A stretch of 64,000 nucleotides of DNA from Pseudolysobacter antarcticus (GCF_004168365.1 NZ_CP035704.1:1178001-1242000), one strand, 5' to 3'; shown: positions 1-9,993, numbered from the stretch's first letter. The notes: generated from the letters alone by a model not told the origin. Translations and numbers: made by a program.

Positions 1-1
1 C

Positions 2-1282
2 GGTGATCCGACCTGCCCGAGCCAGGCGAATACGAATTGCTCGAGCACGGTCATCACGCCGGTGAATGCGCCGCAACTGCAGATCGTCAAGACTGCTAGC
101 AGCACTAACTTCGTCGTGGGTGTGGCGGCGAGCTATACATTGACGGTGACCAATACCGGCAGCGTGGCGACGACGGCGGTCAGTACGATCACTGATATCG
201 TGCCGAGCACATTGACGATCGGCACCGTATCGAGTGCTTGCAATGTAAGTGGCCAGACCGTGACCTGTACGATTGCTACCGGATTGGCGATCAACACTCC
301 GGTGAGTTTCGTGATTGCAGTAACGCCGCTGCCCGCAGCGAATGCGACGATATTGACCAACACGGCCAATGTCAGCGGCGGCGGCGATCCGAGCTGTCCG
401 AACCAGGCCAATGCGAACTGTTCGAGCACCGTCACCACACCGGTGAACGCGCCGCAGCTGCAGGTGGTCAAGACCGCGAGCAACAGCAGTTTTGTGGTCG
501 GCACGCCGGCGAGCTATACGCTGACAATCACCAACATCGGTAGCGCCGTTACTACAGCTGTCACCACGGTGACGGATAACGTGCCGAGCAATTTGAGCAT
601 CAGCGTGGTTCCGGGTGGTTGCGCGGCCAGCGGACAAATCGTGACGTGCACGATCGCTGCGGGTCTGGCGATCAATACGCCGGTGAGCTTCGTGATTCCG
701 GTCACGCCGCTGGCGGCAGCAAACGGCACGAGTCTGGCGAATACCGCAACGGTAAGCGGCGGTGGCGATCCGACCTGCCCGAGCCAGTCGAATCCGAATT
801 GCTCGAGTACGGTGATCACGCCAGTGACGCAGTCGCAGTTGACGATCGTAAAGACCGGACCGGCGACCGCGACTGCCGGCCAGAACATCGTCTATTCGAT
901 CACCATCACCAATACCGGTACCGCTGTTGCCAACAACGCGATACTGAGCGATCCCGCACCGACTGGGTTGACGTATGTGAGCGTCGGTGCGCCGTGTTCC
1001 GCGTTGCCATGCAATCTGGGTACGCTGAATGTGGGGCAGAGTGTGACGGTGACCGGATTGACCTTTGCGATCAGCCGCGGCTTCACGGGTTCAATTCTCA
1101 ATATCGCCAGCGTCGTCAGCGACCAGACTACGCAAACCAGCTCCAGTGCGTCGACTGTGGTAAAGCTGCCGCAGGCGAATCCGCCGAAGGCAGTGCCGGT
1201 AAATACGCCATGGCTGCTGTTGATGTTGGGCCTGATTCTGGGGCTGGGCGGCGTGAAAACCTTGCGAGTGACACGACGTTGA
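2..1282 (+). CDS. DUF11-repeat surface protein, 3' part only
   Basis: The frame is open from the left edge, so the gene begins outside the window; a GTG at 62 is just an internal valine. The visible part has three copies of an Ig-like DUF11 domain. The first two units, starting near 62 and 443, are each 381 nt (127 residues) and each opens with an NAPQLQ-[IV]-VKT motif; a third, more diverged unit starts near 824. The first two units end in a Cys-containing GGGDP segment followed by NCSSTV. The C-terminus is a proline-rich linker, a hydrophobic stretch (WLLLMLGLILGLGG) and a basic tail, resembling IPTL-CTERM-type sorting signals. DUF11 proteins are usually large cell-surface or secreted structural proteins. 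Role here unknown; the anchoring idea is inference. Confidence 0.85.
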   Translation, partial: GDPTCPSQANTNCSSTVITPVNAPQLQIVKTASSTNFVVGVAASYTLTVTNTGSVATTAVSTITDIVPSTLTIGTVSSACNVSGQTVTCTIATGLAINTPVSFVIAVTPLPAANATILTNTANVSGGGDPSCPNQANANCSSTVTTPVNAPQLQVVKTASNSSFVVGTPASYTLTITNIGSAVTTAVTTVTDNVPSNLSISVVPGGCAASGQIVTCTIAAGLAINTPVSFVIPVTPLAAANGTSLANTATVSGGGDPTCPSQSNPNCSSTVITPVTQSQLTIVKTGPATATAGQNIVYSITITNTGTAVANNAILSDPAPTGLTYVSVGAPCSALPCNLGTLNVGQSVTVTGLTFAISRGFTGSILNIASVVSDQTTQTSSSASTVVKLPQANPPKAVPVNTPWLLLMLGLILGLGGVKTLRVTRR

Positions 1283-1312
1283 TTGCCTGACTGCGTAATC
1301 CGCAGCAAGTAG

Positions 1313-1345
1313 AAAAAGCCGCGCAATGTCGCGGCTTTTTCTTCG
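1313..1345 (+). terminator. Rho-independent terminator after the DUF11 gene
   Basis: An 11-bp perfect inverted repeat (AAAAAGCCGCG at 1313-1323, its complement at 1330-1340) encloses a 6-nt loop. The stem ends in a T-run, giving a strong intrinsic terminator 30 nt past the stop. The A-run on the other side could make it bidirectional. Confidence 0.85.
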
Positions 1346-1435
1346 CCGGGCAATGAGCGCGATTGCCGTTTTTGCACAACTTTGGGCATACTCCGGCGCT
1401 CTCGTGCTGGCAAGGCACTCACTCACGGAGGGGTA

Positions 1436-3415
1436 ATGTCGCTCAAATATTTGCTACTTTTGCTGTGGTTGCCGATCTCGATATTCGCAGCCGAAATTCC
1501 GGTGACGGATTTCGCCCGCCACGCGCAATACACCGAGATGAAAATTTCGCCGGATGGCAAATACCTCGCCGCGATCGCGATCGTGCAAGGCGAGCGCGTG
1601 CTGTCGCTGATCCGACTGTCGGATCGCTCCGGCAAGAACCTGCACGCGCGCTCCGGGCGTGAAGTTCTGGATTTCCACTGGGTCAACGATCACCGCGTGA
1701 TCTACAGCGTCACCTTGCGTCTGGGCGGTCTCGTGCGTCCGGTTGCCACCGGCGAATTGTTCGGCGTGAACGCCGATGGCGGCAGTGCCGATGTGTTGTT
1801 CGGATTCGAGGCCGGGCCGGCGATCAGCAGCGCCACGCATATCAAGCAGGCGCAAGCTGAGCGTGCCTCGGCGTCGCTGCTGGATTATCGGTCGAGCGAT
1901 GAAAATTCCGTGCTGATATCGGTGACACCGTGGAACGACGGCGCACATTCGGCGGAAGGCGATTACCCGTCTGTGTATCGCATGGATGTGCGCCACGGCA
2001 CGCGCACCCGCATCATCACTGCACCCATGCGCAATGCCGAGTTTGTCGTCGATCATGACGGAGTGCCGCGTTTTGCGTATGGCATCAATGCCGAATTCAA
2101 AGGCCAGGTGTATTACCGCCGCGATGGCAATAGTTCGTGGGAGCTGATCGAGGAAGGCAAGAATGACGGCAGCGTGCGTACGCCGCGACGTTTCAGTCGC
2201 GATGGCAAGGCGGTGTATTTCGGTTGCGGTGTGGGCAAGGCTGCCGGTTTATGTTCGTGGGATATCGAGGCGCGAAAATTCAGTGCGCTGTCACCGCCCG
2301 AAGATAGCGACATCAACGGCATGGTGTGGAGTGCGGATCGCAAGGATATCGTCGCGTTGCGTTACGAACCGGGTCGGCCGAAACTGGTGGTACTCGACAA
2401 GCAGGCGCCGGCGGTGAAAATACTCGGCACGCTGATGCAGAAATTCGGCGGTGAAGAGGTGCGCATCGACTCGAGCACGCGCGACGGCAGCAAGCTTCTG
2501 GTGACAGTTCAGAGTGATGTCAATCCGGGCGAGTTCTATCTGTTCGACAGCGCCAGCAACAAGCTGGAGTTTCTCGCGGCACGTCGTTCGTGGGTGAAAC
2601 CCGAGCAGATGGCAGCGATGGAACCGTTCGAGTTGAAGGCGCGCGATGGCCTGGATCTGCATGGTTATCTGACCCGGCCGCTCGGCAAGGAACAGGCAAA
2701 AAATCTGCCGCTGGTGGTGCTGCCGCATGGCGGGCCGTTTCAAATCCGCGACTACTGGCAATACGACCCGGAAGTGCAACTTCTCGCCAGCCGTGGTTAT
2801 GCCGTATTGCAGCTGAATTTTCGCGGCTCCAGCGGTTACGGCTACGCGTTTTACAAGGCGGGCCAACGCGAGTGGGGCGGCAAGATGCAGGATGATCTCA
2901 CCGACGCCACGCGCTGGGCGATCGCGCAAGGTGCCGCCGACGCTAATCGCATCTGCATCTACGGTGGCAGTTATGGCGGTTACGCGGCGCTCATGGGCGC
3001 CGAAATGGAACCCGATCTTTATCGCTGTGCGATAGGTTACGTTGGTGTCTACAACCTGAAGTACGAAGGCACCCATTCCGATTTCGCCGGCTCGCAATGG
3101 GGCACGAATTATTTCAAATCGATGGTCGGCGATAACGATGCCGAGCTGATGCAGCGCTCACCGATTTCACACGTCGATGCGCTGAAGGCCGCAGTGATGC
3201 TGGTCGCTGGCAGCGAAGATCAGCGGGTGCCGATTGCCAACGCCGAACAGATGCGCGATGCGTTGGAGAAGCGCCATATCGCGTATGAGTGGCTGGAAAA
3301 ACGTGGCGAAGGTCATGGTTTTTACGACGATAAAAACATCGCCGAATTCTATGAAAAGATGCTGGCGTTTCTCGACAAGCATATCGGCGCGGGGGCGAAG
3401 ATCGCTGCGCATTGA
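1436..3415 (+). CDS. Secreted S9-family (prolyl oligopeptidase-like) serine peptidase
   Basis: 659 aa. I start it at ATG 1436, not at an upstream ATG at 1382, because GGAGGGG lies just before it and the protein then begins with a clean signal peptide (KYLLLLLWLPISIFAA). Residues about 25-390 are a beta-propeller-like region. The C-terminal alpha/beta-hydrolase domain has the nucleophile in GGSYGGY (Ser512), Asp595 in GSEDQRVP and His627 in EGHGF, so the catalytic triad is complete. S9 enzymes cleave short peptides, often after proline or at acylated N-termini. The export signal points to the periplasm or outside. It converges with the POT peptide transporter gene, and a second S9 peptidase lies on that gene's other side, suggesting peptide scavenging (inference). 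Confidence 0.92.
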   Translation: MSLKYLLLLLWLPISIFAAEIPVTDFARHAQYTEMKISPDGKYLAAIAIVQGERVLSLIRLSDRSGKNLHARSGREVLDFHWVNDHRVIYSVTLRLGGLVRPVATGELFGVNADGGSADVLFGFEAGPAISSATHIKQAQAERASASLLDYRSSDENSVLISVTPWNDGAHSAEGDYPSVYRMDVRHGTRTRIITAPMRNAEFVVDHDGVPRFAYGINAEFKGQVYYRRDGNSSWELIEEGKNDGSVRTPRRFSRDGKAVYFGCGVGKAAGLCSWDIEARKFSALSPPEDSDINGMVWSADRKDIVALRYEPGRPKLVVLDKQAPAVKILGTLMQKFGGEEVRIDSSTRDGSKLLVTVQSDVNPGEFYLFDSASNKLEFLAARRSWVKPEQMAAMEPFELKARDGLDLHGYLTRPLGKEQAKNLPLVVLPHGGPFQIRDYWQYDPEVQLLASRGYAVLQLNFRGSSGYGYAFYKAGQREWGGKMQDDLTDATRWAIAQGAADANRICIYGGSYGGYAALMGAEMEPDLYRCAIGYVGVYNLKYEGTHSDFAGSQWGTNYFKSMVGDNDAELMQRSPISHVDALKAAVMLVAGSEDQRVPIANAEQMRDALEKRHIAYEWLEKRGEGHGFYDDKNIAEFYEKMLAFLDKHIGAGAKIAAH

Positions 3416-3440
3416 TCGATCGCTGCGGCAGTAAAGAGTC

Positions 3441-3522
3441 GGGGAAACGAAACGACGGAAAAAAGCTGTCCGCTGATTGCGGATCGTTGCGAAAACCTTC
3501 TTTCCCGTTTCTTTGTTTCCCC
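3441..3522. repeat. Imperfect inverted repeat between convergent genes
   Basis: GGGGAAACGAAACG at 3441-3454 pairs with a G-to-C inverted copy at 3506-3522 that carries a 3-nt insertion. It sits between the ends of two convergent genes and may act as a weak transcription barrier. There is no T-run directly after the stem, so terminator function is doubtful. Confidence 0.3.
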
Positions 3523-3546
3523 ATATAAACGTTTATACGGCTATCC

Positions 3547-5280
3547 TTATTTCACGCCGTGCATCCAGCGTTTGATCAATGGACTCAAGACCAGCGCGAC
3601 GAGCGCCGAGGCAAGTCCCAGCCAGACCATGTTGTGAAACAATGCGCCGTATTTTGCGGTCGCTTCGGCGACATCGATTTTTGTGCCTTCGGTGATGTCG
3701 AGCGAGGCGAAACTGCCGAACAATGCGGCGGCCTGTTCCGAGAACGAGGTCGCCAGCCAGAACGCGCCCATCATCACCCCGATCACGCTCGGCACTGATA
3801 ATTGCGTGACCGCGGCCATGCCGATTGGCATCAGGCAAATCTCGCCAATTTCCAGAATCAGGTACGCCAACGCAAGCCACCACACCGAGCCAAGATGGTC
3901 CGGCGTGACCGAATTGTTGGCGGCGACCAACGCAAGAAACGATATCCCTGCGAGCGCCAGGCCGATGACGTTTTTCAGCGCCTTGCCCGGGCTCAATCGG
4001 CGGCGTTCCAGCCACGGCCACAGCCATGCGAAAATCGGCGACAGCAGGACGATGAACAGCGCGCCGAGATAAGTCAGCGAGCCGGCGGTCTGCGGCAGCA
4101 CGATGCAATCGCGAAAAATCAGAAGGAAGCCGAGCGTGCCGAGTACCGCGATCATGCCCGCCGCGAGTCGCTGCCGATGCATGCGTAGCGCGACGCCAAT
4201 CACGAGTGGACTCAAGGCCAGCGGAATCAATGACCACGGCCACGGCGTGCCTTCGCGAATCACCAGTGACGGGAAAAAATCTTTCTCCAGCAGGCGATCG
4301 GTAAACAGTACCCACGAGCCGTAGGTCTGTTCGTACAACGCAAAAAACAGCAGTACGCTGGCGACGTAAAACACCACGGCCAGCATCTGTTCGCGCTGCA
4401 CGCGTGTGCAGCGTGCGAACACGTACCAGCCGAGCCAGATCAGCCATGCCGTCAGCAGTGCGAATTGCGCGTACAGCACAGCGTGACCGAGTTGCATCAG
4501 CAGCCAGATCACTGGCAGCGAGAGCACGGCGCCGAGGTAGATTGCCCATTCGATCGTGATCGGGCCGAGCACACGCTGACGCAGCTTGGCGGGATCTCGC
4601 GGCTCGGCGTGACCGAGCAGATATTTCTGGCCGGTGATGAACATGCCGAGCCCGGCCAGCATGCCGATACCGGCGGCGCCGAAGCCGTAACCCCAGCCGT
4701 AAGCTTCGCCGAGATATCCGCAGATCAGGCTGGCGAACAACGCGCCGAGATTGATGCCGGCGTAAAACACGGTGAAGCCGGAATCCACGCGCGGATCGTT
4801 CGGTGGATACAGCTTGCCAACGATCGTGGAGATGTTCGGTTTGAGAAATCCGACGCCGCTGATGATCAGCGCCAACGACATATAGAACACGCTGAGCGCA
4901 AACAGGTCGCGATGCGGTTGACCATCGACCAGGGTCGCCTGCGCGCCCTCGTACGACATGCCGAAATGCCCGAGGCACAGCAGAATTCCACCGAGTACCA
5001 CCGCCTTGCGCATGCCGAGATAACGATCAGCAAGCAAGCCCCCGATCAGCGGCATCGCGTACACCATGCCGCCGTACGCGCCGACCAGAATGTAACCCTG
5101 GTCATCACTGAAAAGATGGTGTTTGACGAGATACAACAGCAGCAACGCCTTCATGCCGTAGAACGAAAATCGCTCCCACATTTCGGTGAAGAAACACACA
5201 TACAAACCTTTCGGATGGCCGAGGAATTCTTCGGCATCGTTGCCGGCAGCATGAACTTCAGTGTGACTGGCAGCCGACAT
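3547..5280 (-). CDS. POT-family proton-dependent oligopeptide transporter
   Basis: 577 aa, very hydrophobic, about 14 membrane segments. The N-terminal ExxER signature of proton-coupled POT/PTR transporters is present as EMWER (residues 33-37) in helix 1, followed by the family's GG-DRYLG loop between helices 2 and 3. Such carriers import di- and tripeptides with protons across the inner membrane. The gene lies between two S9 peptidase genes, so imported peptides may be the products of those enzymes (inference). ATG at 5280 follows an AGGAT-like ribosome site. A long open frame in another phase of the same strand is a shadow caused by high GC. Confidence 0.93.
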   Translation of the reverse strand: MSAASHTEVHAAGNDAEEFLGHPKGLYVCFFTEMWERFSFYGMKALLLLYLVKHHLFSDDQGYILVGAYGGMVYAMPLIGGLLADRYLGMRKAVVLGGILLCLGHFGMSYEGAQATLVDGQPHRDLFALSVFYMSLALIISGVGFLKPNISTIVGKLYPPNDPRVDSGFTVFYAGINLGALFASLICGYLGEAYGWGYGFGAAGIGMLAGLGMFITGQKYLLGHAEPRDPAKLRQRVLGPITIEWAIYLGAVLSLPVIWLLMQLGHAVLYAQFALLTAWLIWLGWYVFARCTRVQREQMLAVVFYVASVLLFFALYEQTYGSWVLFTDRLLEKDFFPSLVIREGTPWPWSLIPLALSPLVIGVALRMHRQRLAAGMIAVLGTLGFLLIFRDCIVLPQTAGSLTYLGALFIVLLSPIFAWLWPWLERRRLSPGKALKNVIGLALAGISFLALVAANNSVTPDHLGSVWWLALAYLILEIGEICLMPIGMAAVTQLSVPSVIGVMMGAFWLATSFSEQAAALFGSFASLDITEGTKIDVAEATAKYGALFHNMVWLGLASALVALVLSPLIKRWMHGVK

Positions 5281-5530
5281 GGAAAATCCTTGAATGGGAT
5301 ACGACGCAACGCGCGAGTATAGCCATCCGCAGCGCTGTGGGCAGCTCGTGCCAGCGCCTGCTGATTGCGTCGATGCAATGCAGTGTGCTTTCCCGCCCGA
5401 AAGTCACTAGGATGCGGGTTCAATCACACTTAAAATCTGTTGCTGGATCGGTATCGATTGCTGGCTGTCGGCTGGTATGTGAGCCGATCTCGAACACTTT
5501 CCGCCCGCCTGTTTTTCCAGGGAGAATTCA

Positions 5531-7666
5531 ATGTCAAAACTATTCGCCGCAACACTGGCGTTGCTGTGCGCGAGTCCGTTGCTCGCGAGCGAAGCGCCGC
5601 ATCCGTTCAACGCGCACGATCTTGTGAACCTGCAGCGCATCAGCGATCCGCAACTGTCGCGCGACGGTACGCAGGTGGTCTACACCTTGCGCCAGACCGA
5701 CTACGCGGCGAACAAGGGCTTGACCAGTCTGTGGCTGCTCGATCTGTCCGCCAAGGATGCGAAACCGTTTCGTCTTACCGATCCGCAAAAACGCGCCAGC
5801 AGTCCGCGCTGGTCGGCAGATGGTGCAAGCATTTATTACCTCGGCAAGAGTGGCGACAGCACGCAGTTGTGGCGGCAGGATGTGGCCGGTGCTGCAGCAT
5901 CGTCGGTCAAGGATGGCAAGGTGCTCGGTATCAAATATCACGCCGTGTTCGATCACCTGAGCGATGCGGTGCAGGTCAGCAAGCTGCCGCTGGATGTGAG
6001 CAACTTCGTGCTCGCGCCGGATGGCAAACATGTCGCGTTCTCGGCGGATGTTTTCACCGATTGCGCCGATATCGCGTGCAGCAAAAAACGGCAGGACGAA
6101 CGCGCCGCGAACAAGGCCAGTGGTCGCCATTACGACAAGCTGTTCGTGCGCCACTGGGATACCTGGGCCGATGGCACGCGCGCGCAATTGTTCGTCGCCG
6201 AACTCGGCAAGGATGGCATCGATACCGGCAAACTCGCCTGGGTTACGCGTGGCATCGATGGTGACGTGCCGTCCAAGCCATTCGGCGGCGACGATGAGTA
6301 TTCGTTCTCGCCCGACAGCAAAACCGTGTATTTCGACGCGCGCATCGCCGGCCGCACCGAGCCGTGGTCGACCAACTTCGATGTGTACTCGGTGCCGGCC
6401 GATGCCTCCGCTGCGCCGAAAAATCTGACCGTGGAAAATCTGGCGTGGGATGCGACGCCGGTGGTATCGCACGATGGCAAAACGCTGTATTACCTCGCGA
6501 TGAAAAAGCCGACTTTCGAGGCCGATCGTTTCGGCATCATGGCGCTGGATCTGGTGAGCGGAAAATCGCACGAGATCGATGCCGACTGGGATCGCTCGGC
6601 CGGTGGCATCAAGCTCTCGAAAGATGGCAAGACGCTCTATACAACCAGCGATGACAACGGCGATCATTCGCTGTTCGCGGTCGATATCGCGAGCGGCAAG
6701 GCGCGCAAGATCGTCACTACCGGTCAGGTCGAAGGATTTGATATCGCTGGCGATAGCATCATCTACACGCACAGCACACTGAAAAATCCCGCCGATCTTT
6801 TCCGCACCACGAGTGCTGGCGGCAAGCCGACGCAGCTCACGCAGGTGAATGCCGAAGCACTCGCGAATATCCAGTTCGGTGATTACGAGTTCTTCGATTT
6901 CAAAGGCTGGAACAATGAAACCGTGCAGGGTTATGTGGTCAAGCCGGTGGGTTACAACGCCGGCCAGAAATATCCGATCGCGTTCATCATTCACGGCGGT
7001 CCGCAGGGCGCGATGACCAACGATTTTCATTATCGCTGGAACGCGCAAACCTACGCAGGCCAGGGTTACGCCGTGGTCACGATCAACTTCCACGGCTCGA
7101 CCGGCTACGGCCAGGCGTTCACCGATTCGATCAGTGGCGACTGGGGCGGCAAGCCGCTTGAGGATCTGCAGAAAGGCTATGCCGCGGCGCTCGACAAGTA
7201 CAAGTTTCTCGATAGCGATCACGCTTGCGCGCTCGGCGCATCGTACGGCGGTTACATGGTCTACTGGATTGCCGGCAACTGGCAGAAACCATGGAAATGC
7301 CTGATCGATCACGACGGCGTTTTCGACAGCCGCATGATGTCGTACGCGACCGAAGAACTGTGGTTCGACGAATGGGAACACCACGGCACGCAGTTCGACA
7401 AGCCCGAAGCTTACGAGCGTTTCAACCCGGTCAATTACGTCGCGAAGTGGAGCGTGCCGATGCTCGTCATCCACAGCGAGAAGGATTTCCGCATTCCCGA
7501 AGAACAAGGTCTGGCCGCGTTCACCGCGTTGCAGCGCCGCGGTATTCCGAGTGAATTCCTGACCTTCCCGGATGAAAATCACTGGGTGCTGAAGCCGCAG
7601 AACAGTGTGCAATGGCATGACACCGTCAATGCGTGGCTGAAAAAGTGGTTGGTCGATACCAAGTAG
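5531..7666 (+). CDS. Secreted S9-family dipeptidyl/acylaminoacyl peptidase
   Basis: 711 aa, beginning with a signal peptide (SKLFAATLALLCASPLLA). GGAGAA precedes the ATG. The N-terminal region (about 25-440) has several beta-propeller motifs (LSRDG, SPRWSADG, FSPDS). The C-terminal hydrolase domain has Ser571 in GASYGGYM, Asp652 in HSEKDFRIP and His684 in DENHW: a complete triad. It is only distantly like the other S9 protein in this window, so they are not a recent duplication. Likely acts on peptides in the periplasm. It has its own downstream terminator and points away from the POT transporter gene. Confidence 0.93.
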   Translation: MSKLFAATLALLCASPLLASEAPHPFNAHDLVNLQRISDPQLSRDGTQVVYTLRQTDYAANKGLTSLWLLDLSAKDAKPFRLTDPQKRASSPRWSADGASIYYLGKSGDSTQLWRQDVAGAAASSVKDGKVLGIKYHAVFDHLSDAVQVSKLPLDVSNFVLAPDGKHVAFSADVFTDCADIACSKKRQDERAANKASGRHYDKLFVRHWDTWADGTRAQLFVAELGKDGIDTGKLAWVTRGIDGDVPSKPFGGDDEYSFSPDSKTVYFDARIAGRTEPWSTNFDVYSVPADASAAPKNLTVENLAWDATPVVSHDGKTLYYLAMKKPTFEADRFGIMALDLVSGKSHEIDADWDRSAGGIKLSKDGKTLYTTSDDNGDHSLFAVDIASGKARKIVTTGQVEGFDIAGDSIIYTHSTLKNPADLFRTTSAGGKPTQLTQVNAEALANIQFGDYEFFDFKGWNNETVQGYVVKPVGYNAGQKYPIAFIIHGGPQGAMTNDFHYRWNAQTYAGQGYAVVTINFHGSTGYGQAFTDSISGDWGGKPLEDLQKGYAAALDKYKFLDSDHACALGASYGGYMVYWIAGNWQKPWKCLIDHDGVFDSRMMSYATEELWFDEWEHHGTQFDKPEAYERFNPVNYVAKWSVPMLVIHSEKDFRIPEEQGLAAFTALQRRGIPSEFLTFPDENHWVLKPQNSVQWHDTVNAWLKKWLVDTK

Positions 7667-7690
7667 GTCGCGCTACTTTTCAACAATCGA

Positions 7691-7721
7691 AACGGCAGTC
7701 TTCGGGCTGCCGTTTTTTTTT
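7691..7721 (+). terminator. Rho-independent terminator after S9 peptidase
   Basis: AACGGCAG (7691-7698) pairs perfectly with 7707-7714 around an 8-nt loop containing TTCGGG, followed by an uninterrupted T-run. It is 24 nt past the stop. Confidence 0.9.
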
Positions 7722-7866
7722 ATTTGACTCGAAAATTGATTTCGTACTGTCGATGTTTAACCTGCCAAAAAAACATGCGCGGGATGCGGTTTGCGACAAA
7801 GCGTAGTAAGGTTTATCGGAGCCAACGCTGGCGCAAGAATATTTATTTCCCGAGGCTGGAAACCAC

Positions 7867-8727
7867 ATGAAGGCAACCCCGCTGCTGCGTTCGATCGCTT
7901 TATTCGACGGCCTCTCGGCGCAGGATCTCGATGCACTTGCGGGCGCGCTGGAGTCGCGTACGTTTGCCGCGGGCGCGAATATTTTCACGCAGGGCGATAG
8001 CGGCAGTTCGATGTATATCGTCGAGCACGGTGAGATCAATATTTTTCTGCCGGATGGGCAGTCGCCCGGCATCGCGTTGCGCACCATTCTGCCCGGCGAA
8101 TATTTCGGCGAGCTCGCGCTGTTCGACGACAAGCCACGTAGCGCCAGCGCGCTCGCCGGCAGCGATGTGCTGCTGTACGAACTGCCGCGCGCGACCTTGG
8201 AGAATTATCTCGAACATCGTCCGCGTGCGGCGCTGGCGATTCTGCGCACGATCAGCGCACGCCTGCGCGAAACCAATGCACTGTTGTCTTCGCGCGCGGC
8301 AAAAAACGTCAACGAGGAATTCGAGAAAAGCCTGTCGTGGGGTGATCGACTTGCCGACGTCGTGGCTGAGCTCAACGGCAGCTGGAAATTCATTTTGCTG
8401 CTGCTCGGGTTCACCTTGGTTTGGTGTCTGATCAATACCGGCTGGATCATGAAATCGCCGCTCGATCCGTATCCGTATCAGTTTTTCAATCTCGCGCTGG
8501 CGATCCTAGTTGGCCTGCAAGGCCCGCTGATCGTGATGAGCCAGAACCGGCAGTCGCGCAAGGATCGCGCGAGGTCGGATGGCGATTTCAACGTCAACCT
8601 CAAGAACGAAATGAACATTGAAATCCTGTTGCGCGAGGTCGGCGAGTTGCGCGCCGAACTCAAGAGCGATCGCGCGGCGTCGACAAAAAAAGGATATCCG
8701 GAATCTATTGTGGGGCAACCCAGATAG
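7867..8727 (+). CDS. Cyclic-nucleotide-binding domain fused to DUF1003 membrane domain
   Basis: 286 aa. Residues 1-130 are a CRP-type cNMP-binding domain with an intact phosphate-binding cassette (FGELALFDDKPRSASA, residues 80-95, with Glu82 and Arg91). No helix-turn-helix follows. Instead residues about 155-260 form a DUF1003 domain with two hydrophobic segments (about 173-192 and 205-225), then a basic/coiled C-terminus with the NxKNEMNIEILLREV type heptad pattern typical of DUF1003 proteins. This suggests a membrane protein that senses cAMP, c-di-GMP or a related nucleotide; ligand and output are unknown. The gene stands alone between a terminator and a convergent AraC-type gene. Confidence 0.88.
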   Translation: MKATPLLRSIALFDGLSAQDLDALAGALESRTFAAGANIFTQGDSGSSMYIVEHGEINIFLPDGQSPGIALRTILPGEYFGELALFDDKPRSASALAGSDVLLYELPRATLENYLEHRPRAALAILRTISARLRETNALLSSRAAKNVNEEFEKSLSWGDRLADVVAELNGSWKFILLLLGFTLVWCLINTGWIMKSPLDPYPYQFFNLALAILVGLQGPLIVMSQNRQSRKDRARSDGDFNVNLKNEMNIEILLREVGELRAELKSDRAASTKKGYPESIVGQPR

Positions 8728-8912
8728 AGCCAACCTCACGTTTGCGAGCTTGCTGTGGGTTTCGGCATTCGAACGACTTTCCAGTTCTTGGCCAGGAAGA
8801 TGGGATTTACGCGCGATTACCGTTGCCTTTCGCCTCCAGTTGCGAATGCCGACTCTGCATTGTTCAAGCAACCATGGGTACGAATGGTTCGAGTTCGGGC
8901 CCATGGCCGCAC

Positions 8913-9968
8913 TCATGCGGTCTCGTACTGGAAACGCCGAATCCAGTCGCTGAAGTCCGCCTCGGCTAGCAATGCCTGCTGTGGACTGGTCGCAGTGGTC
9001 ATCGCCGAGTGCTTGCCATGGCGTGCATCACGCGGCGCGATGCCGTAGGCCCGGCGGAACGCCCGGCTGAAATGCGCTTCGCTGACGAAGCCATGCGCAT
9101 ACGCGATTGCGGCGATGAGGCGATCGTGGCCCGGAGCTGCGAGGGCATAGCGGCAACGTGCCAAGCGGCGCGCGAGCAGGTAGGAGGCGATGCCGCCATA
9201 CGGTTTGAACAACCGATACAGGCTGGCGCGCGAGATGCCGGCGGCCAAGCGGATTTCTTCTGCGTCAAGCCACTGCAGGTGCAGATGGGTTTCGACGTAG
9301 CGCTTGGCGCGCGCCAGCGCCAGCTCTTCTTGCACGGTCGCTGCGATGCTCCCCTGCGTTGGCTGCACGAGTGCTGCGAACAGTCCGGTCAAGGATTGGG
9401 TCAGCAGCGAGGCCTCCTCCTGCAACAAGGACGGCAGGCGGCGTTGCAACGAAAACACGTAATCGGAAAACAAGCCCGCGGCCGTGCCGCGCAGCACGCG
9501 GCCATGCAGCCGGTCGGTGACGAGCAGCCGCTCCAGCATGCAACGTGGAACAATGAGCGTGAGCGTGTCGGAGCTGTCGGCCTGCGTCGCCAGCGGCTTG
9601 GCCAGATCCAGAATGCTGACTTCGCCGGGACGCAGATCGATGGATTCGCCGTTCACGTCGCCGCGGTAGCCGCCCTTGTGATAAAGCTGGATCAGGAAAT
9701 GGTCCATGCCATCGTGGCGGATCATGCGCGGCGTGCGCGCGAAGCGTTGCCTGGCCACCGAGGTTTCGCAGAACAGCATATCGCCGAGATGAAACGTGTC
9801 GACCTCGGCGCGGAACGGCTCCTCATCGCCCATGTCGATGGTCGGTTCGAACATCACCGATACGGTTTCGCGCCAGACCGGGTACGCATCGCGAGCGGGC
9901 AGATCCGCCGTCGAGAAGCGCACGAACGGGATATTGCCGTGCGGTACCAGCGGTTGCTGTTGTGTCAT
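8913..9968 (-). CDS. AraC-family transcriptional regulator
   Basis: 351 aa. Residues about 20-200 match the AraC-binding-like sensor of the group including AlkR/FeaR/NahR-type activators (WRETVSVMFEP near the start, then GYRGDVNG and LRPGEVSILDL). The last 100 residues are the double helix-turn-helix: first HTH with EIRLAAGISRASLYRLF, second with IAAIAYAHGFVSEAHFSRAFRRAYG, the classic AraC signature. Effector unknown. It is divergent from the glycine-rich secreted protein gene at 10165, and the intergenic DNA just upstream of its ATG carries a 21-bp-spaced direct repeat that could be its operator. Confidence 0.9.
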   Translation of the reverse strand: MTQQQPLVPHGNIPFVRFSTADLPARDAYPVWRETVSVMFEPTIDMGDEEPFRAEVDTFHLGDMLFCETSVARQRFARTPRMIRHDGMDHFLIQLYHKGGYRGDVNGESIDLRPGEVSILDLAKPLATQADSSDTLTLIVPRCMLERLLVTDRLHGRVLRGTAAGLFSDYVFSLQRRLPSLLQEEASLLTQSLTGLFAALVQPTQGSIAATVQEELALARAKRYVETHLHLQWLDAEEIRLAAGISRASLYRLFKPYGGIASYLLARRLARCRYALAAPGHDRLIAAIAYAHGFVSEAHFSRAFRRAYGIAPRDARHGKHSAMTTATSPQQALLAEADFSDWIRRFQYETA

Positions 9969-9993
9969 CCGAGTTCCACTGGAGCGATCAAGG

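Noticed and set aside
3533-4978. Long open frame in another phase of the POT transporter gene's strand
   Set aside because: Arg-rich, no domain, fully covered by the transporter; a high-GC shadow.
5540-7618. Very long open frame antisense to the S9 peptidase
   Set aside because: No ribosome site, no domain, low-complexity composition; the sense gene has a complete catalytic triad.
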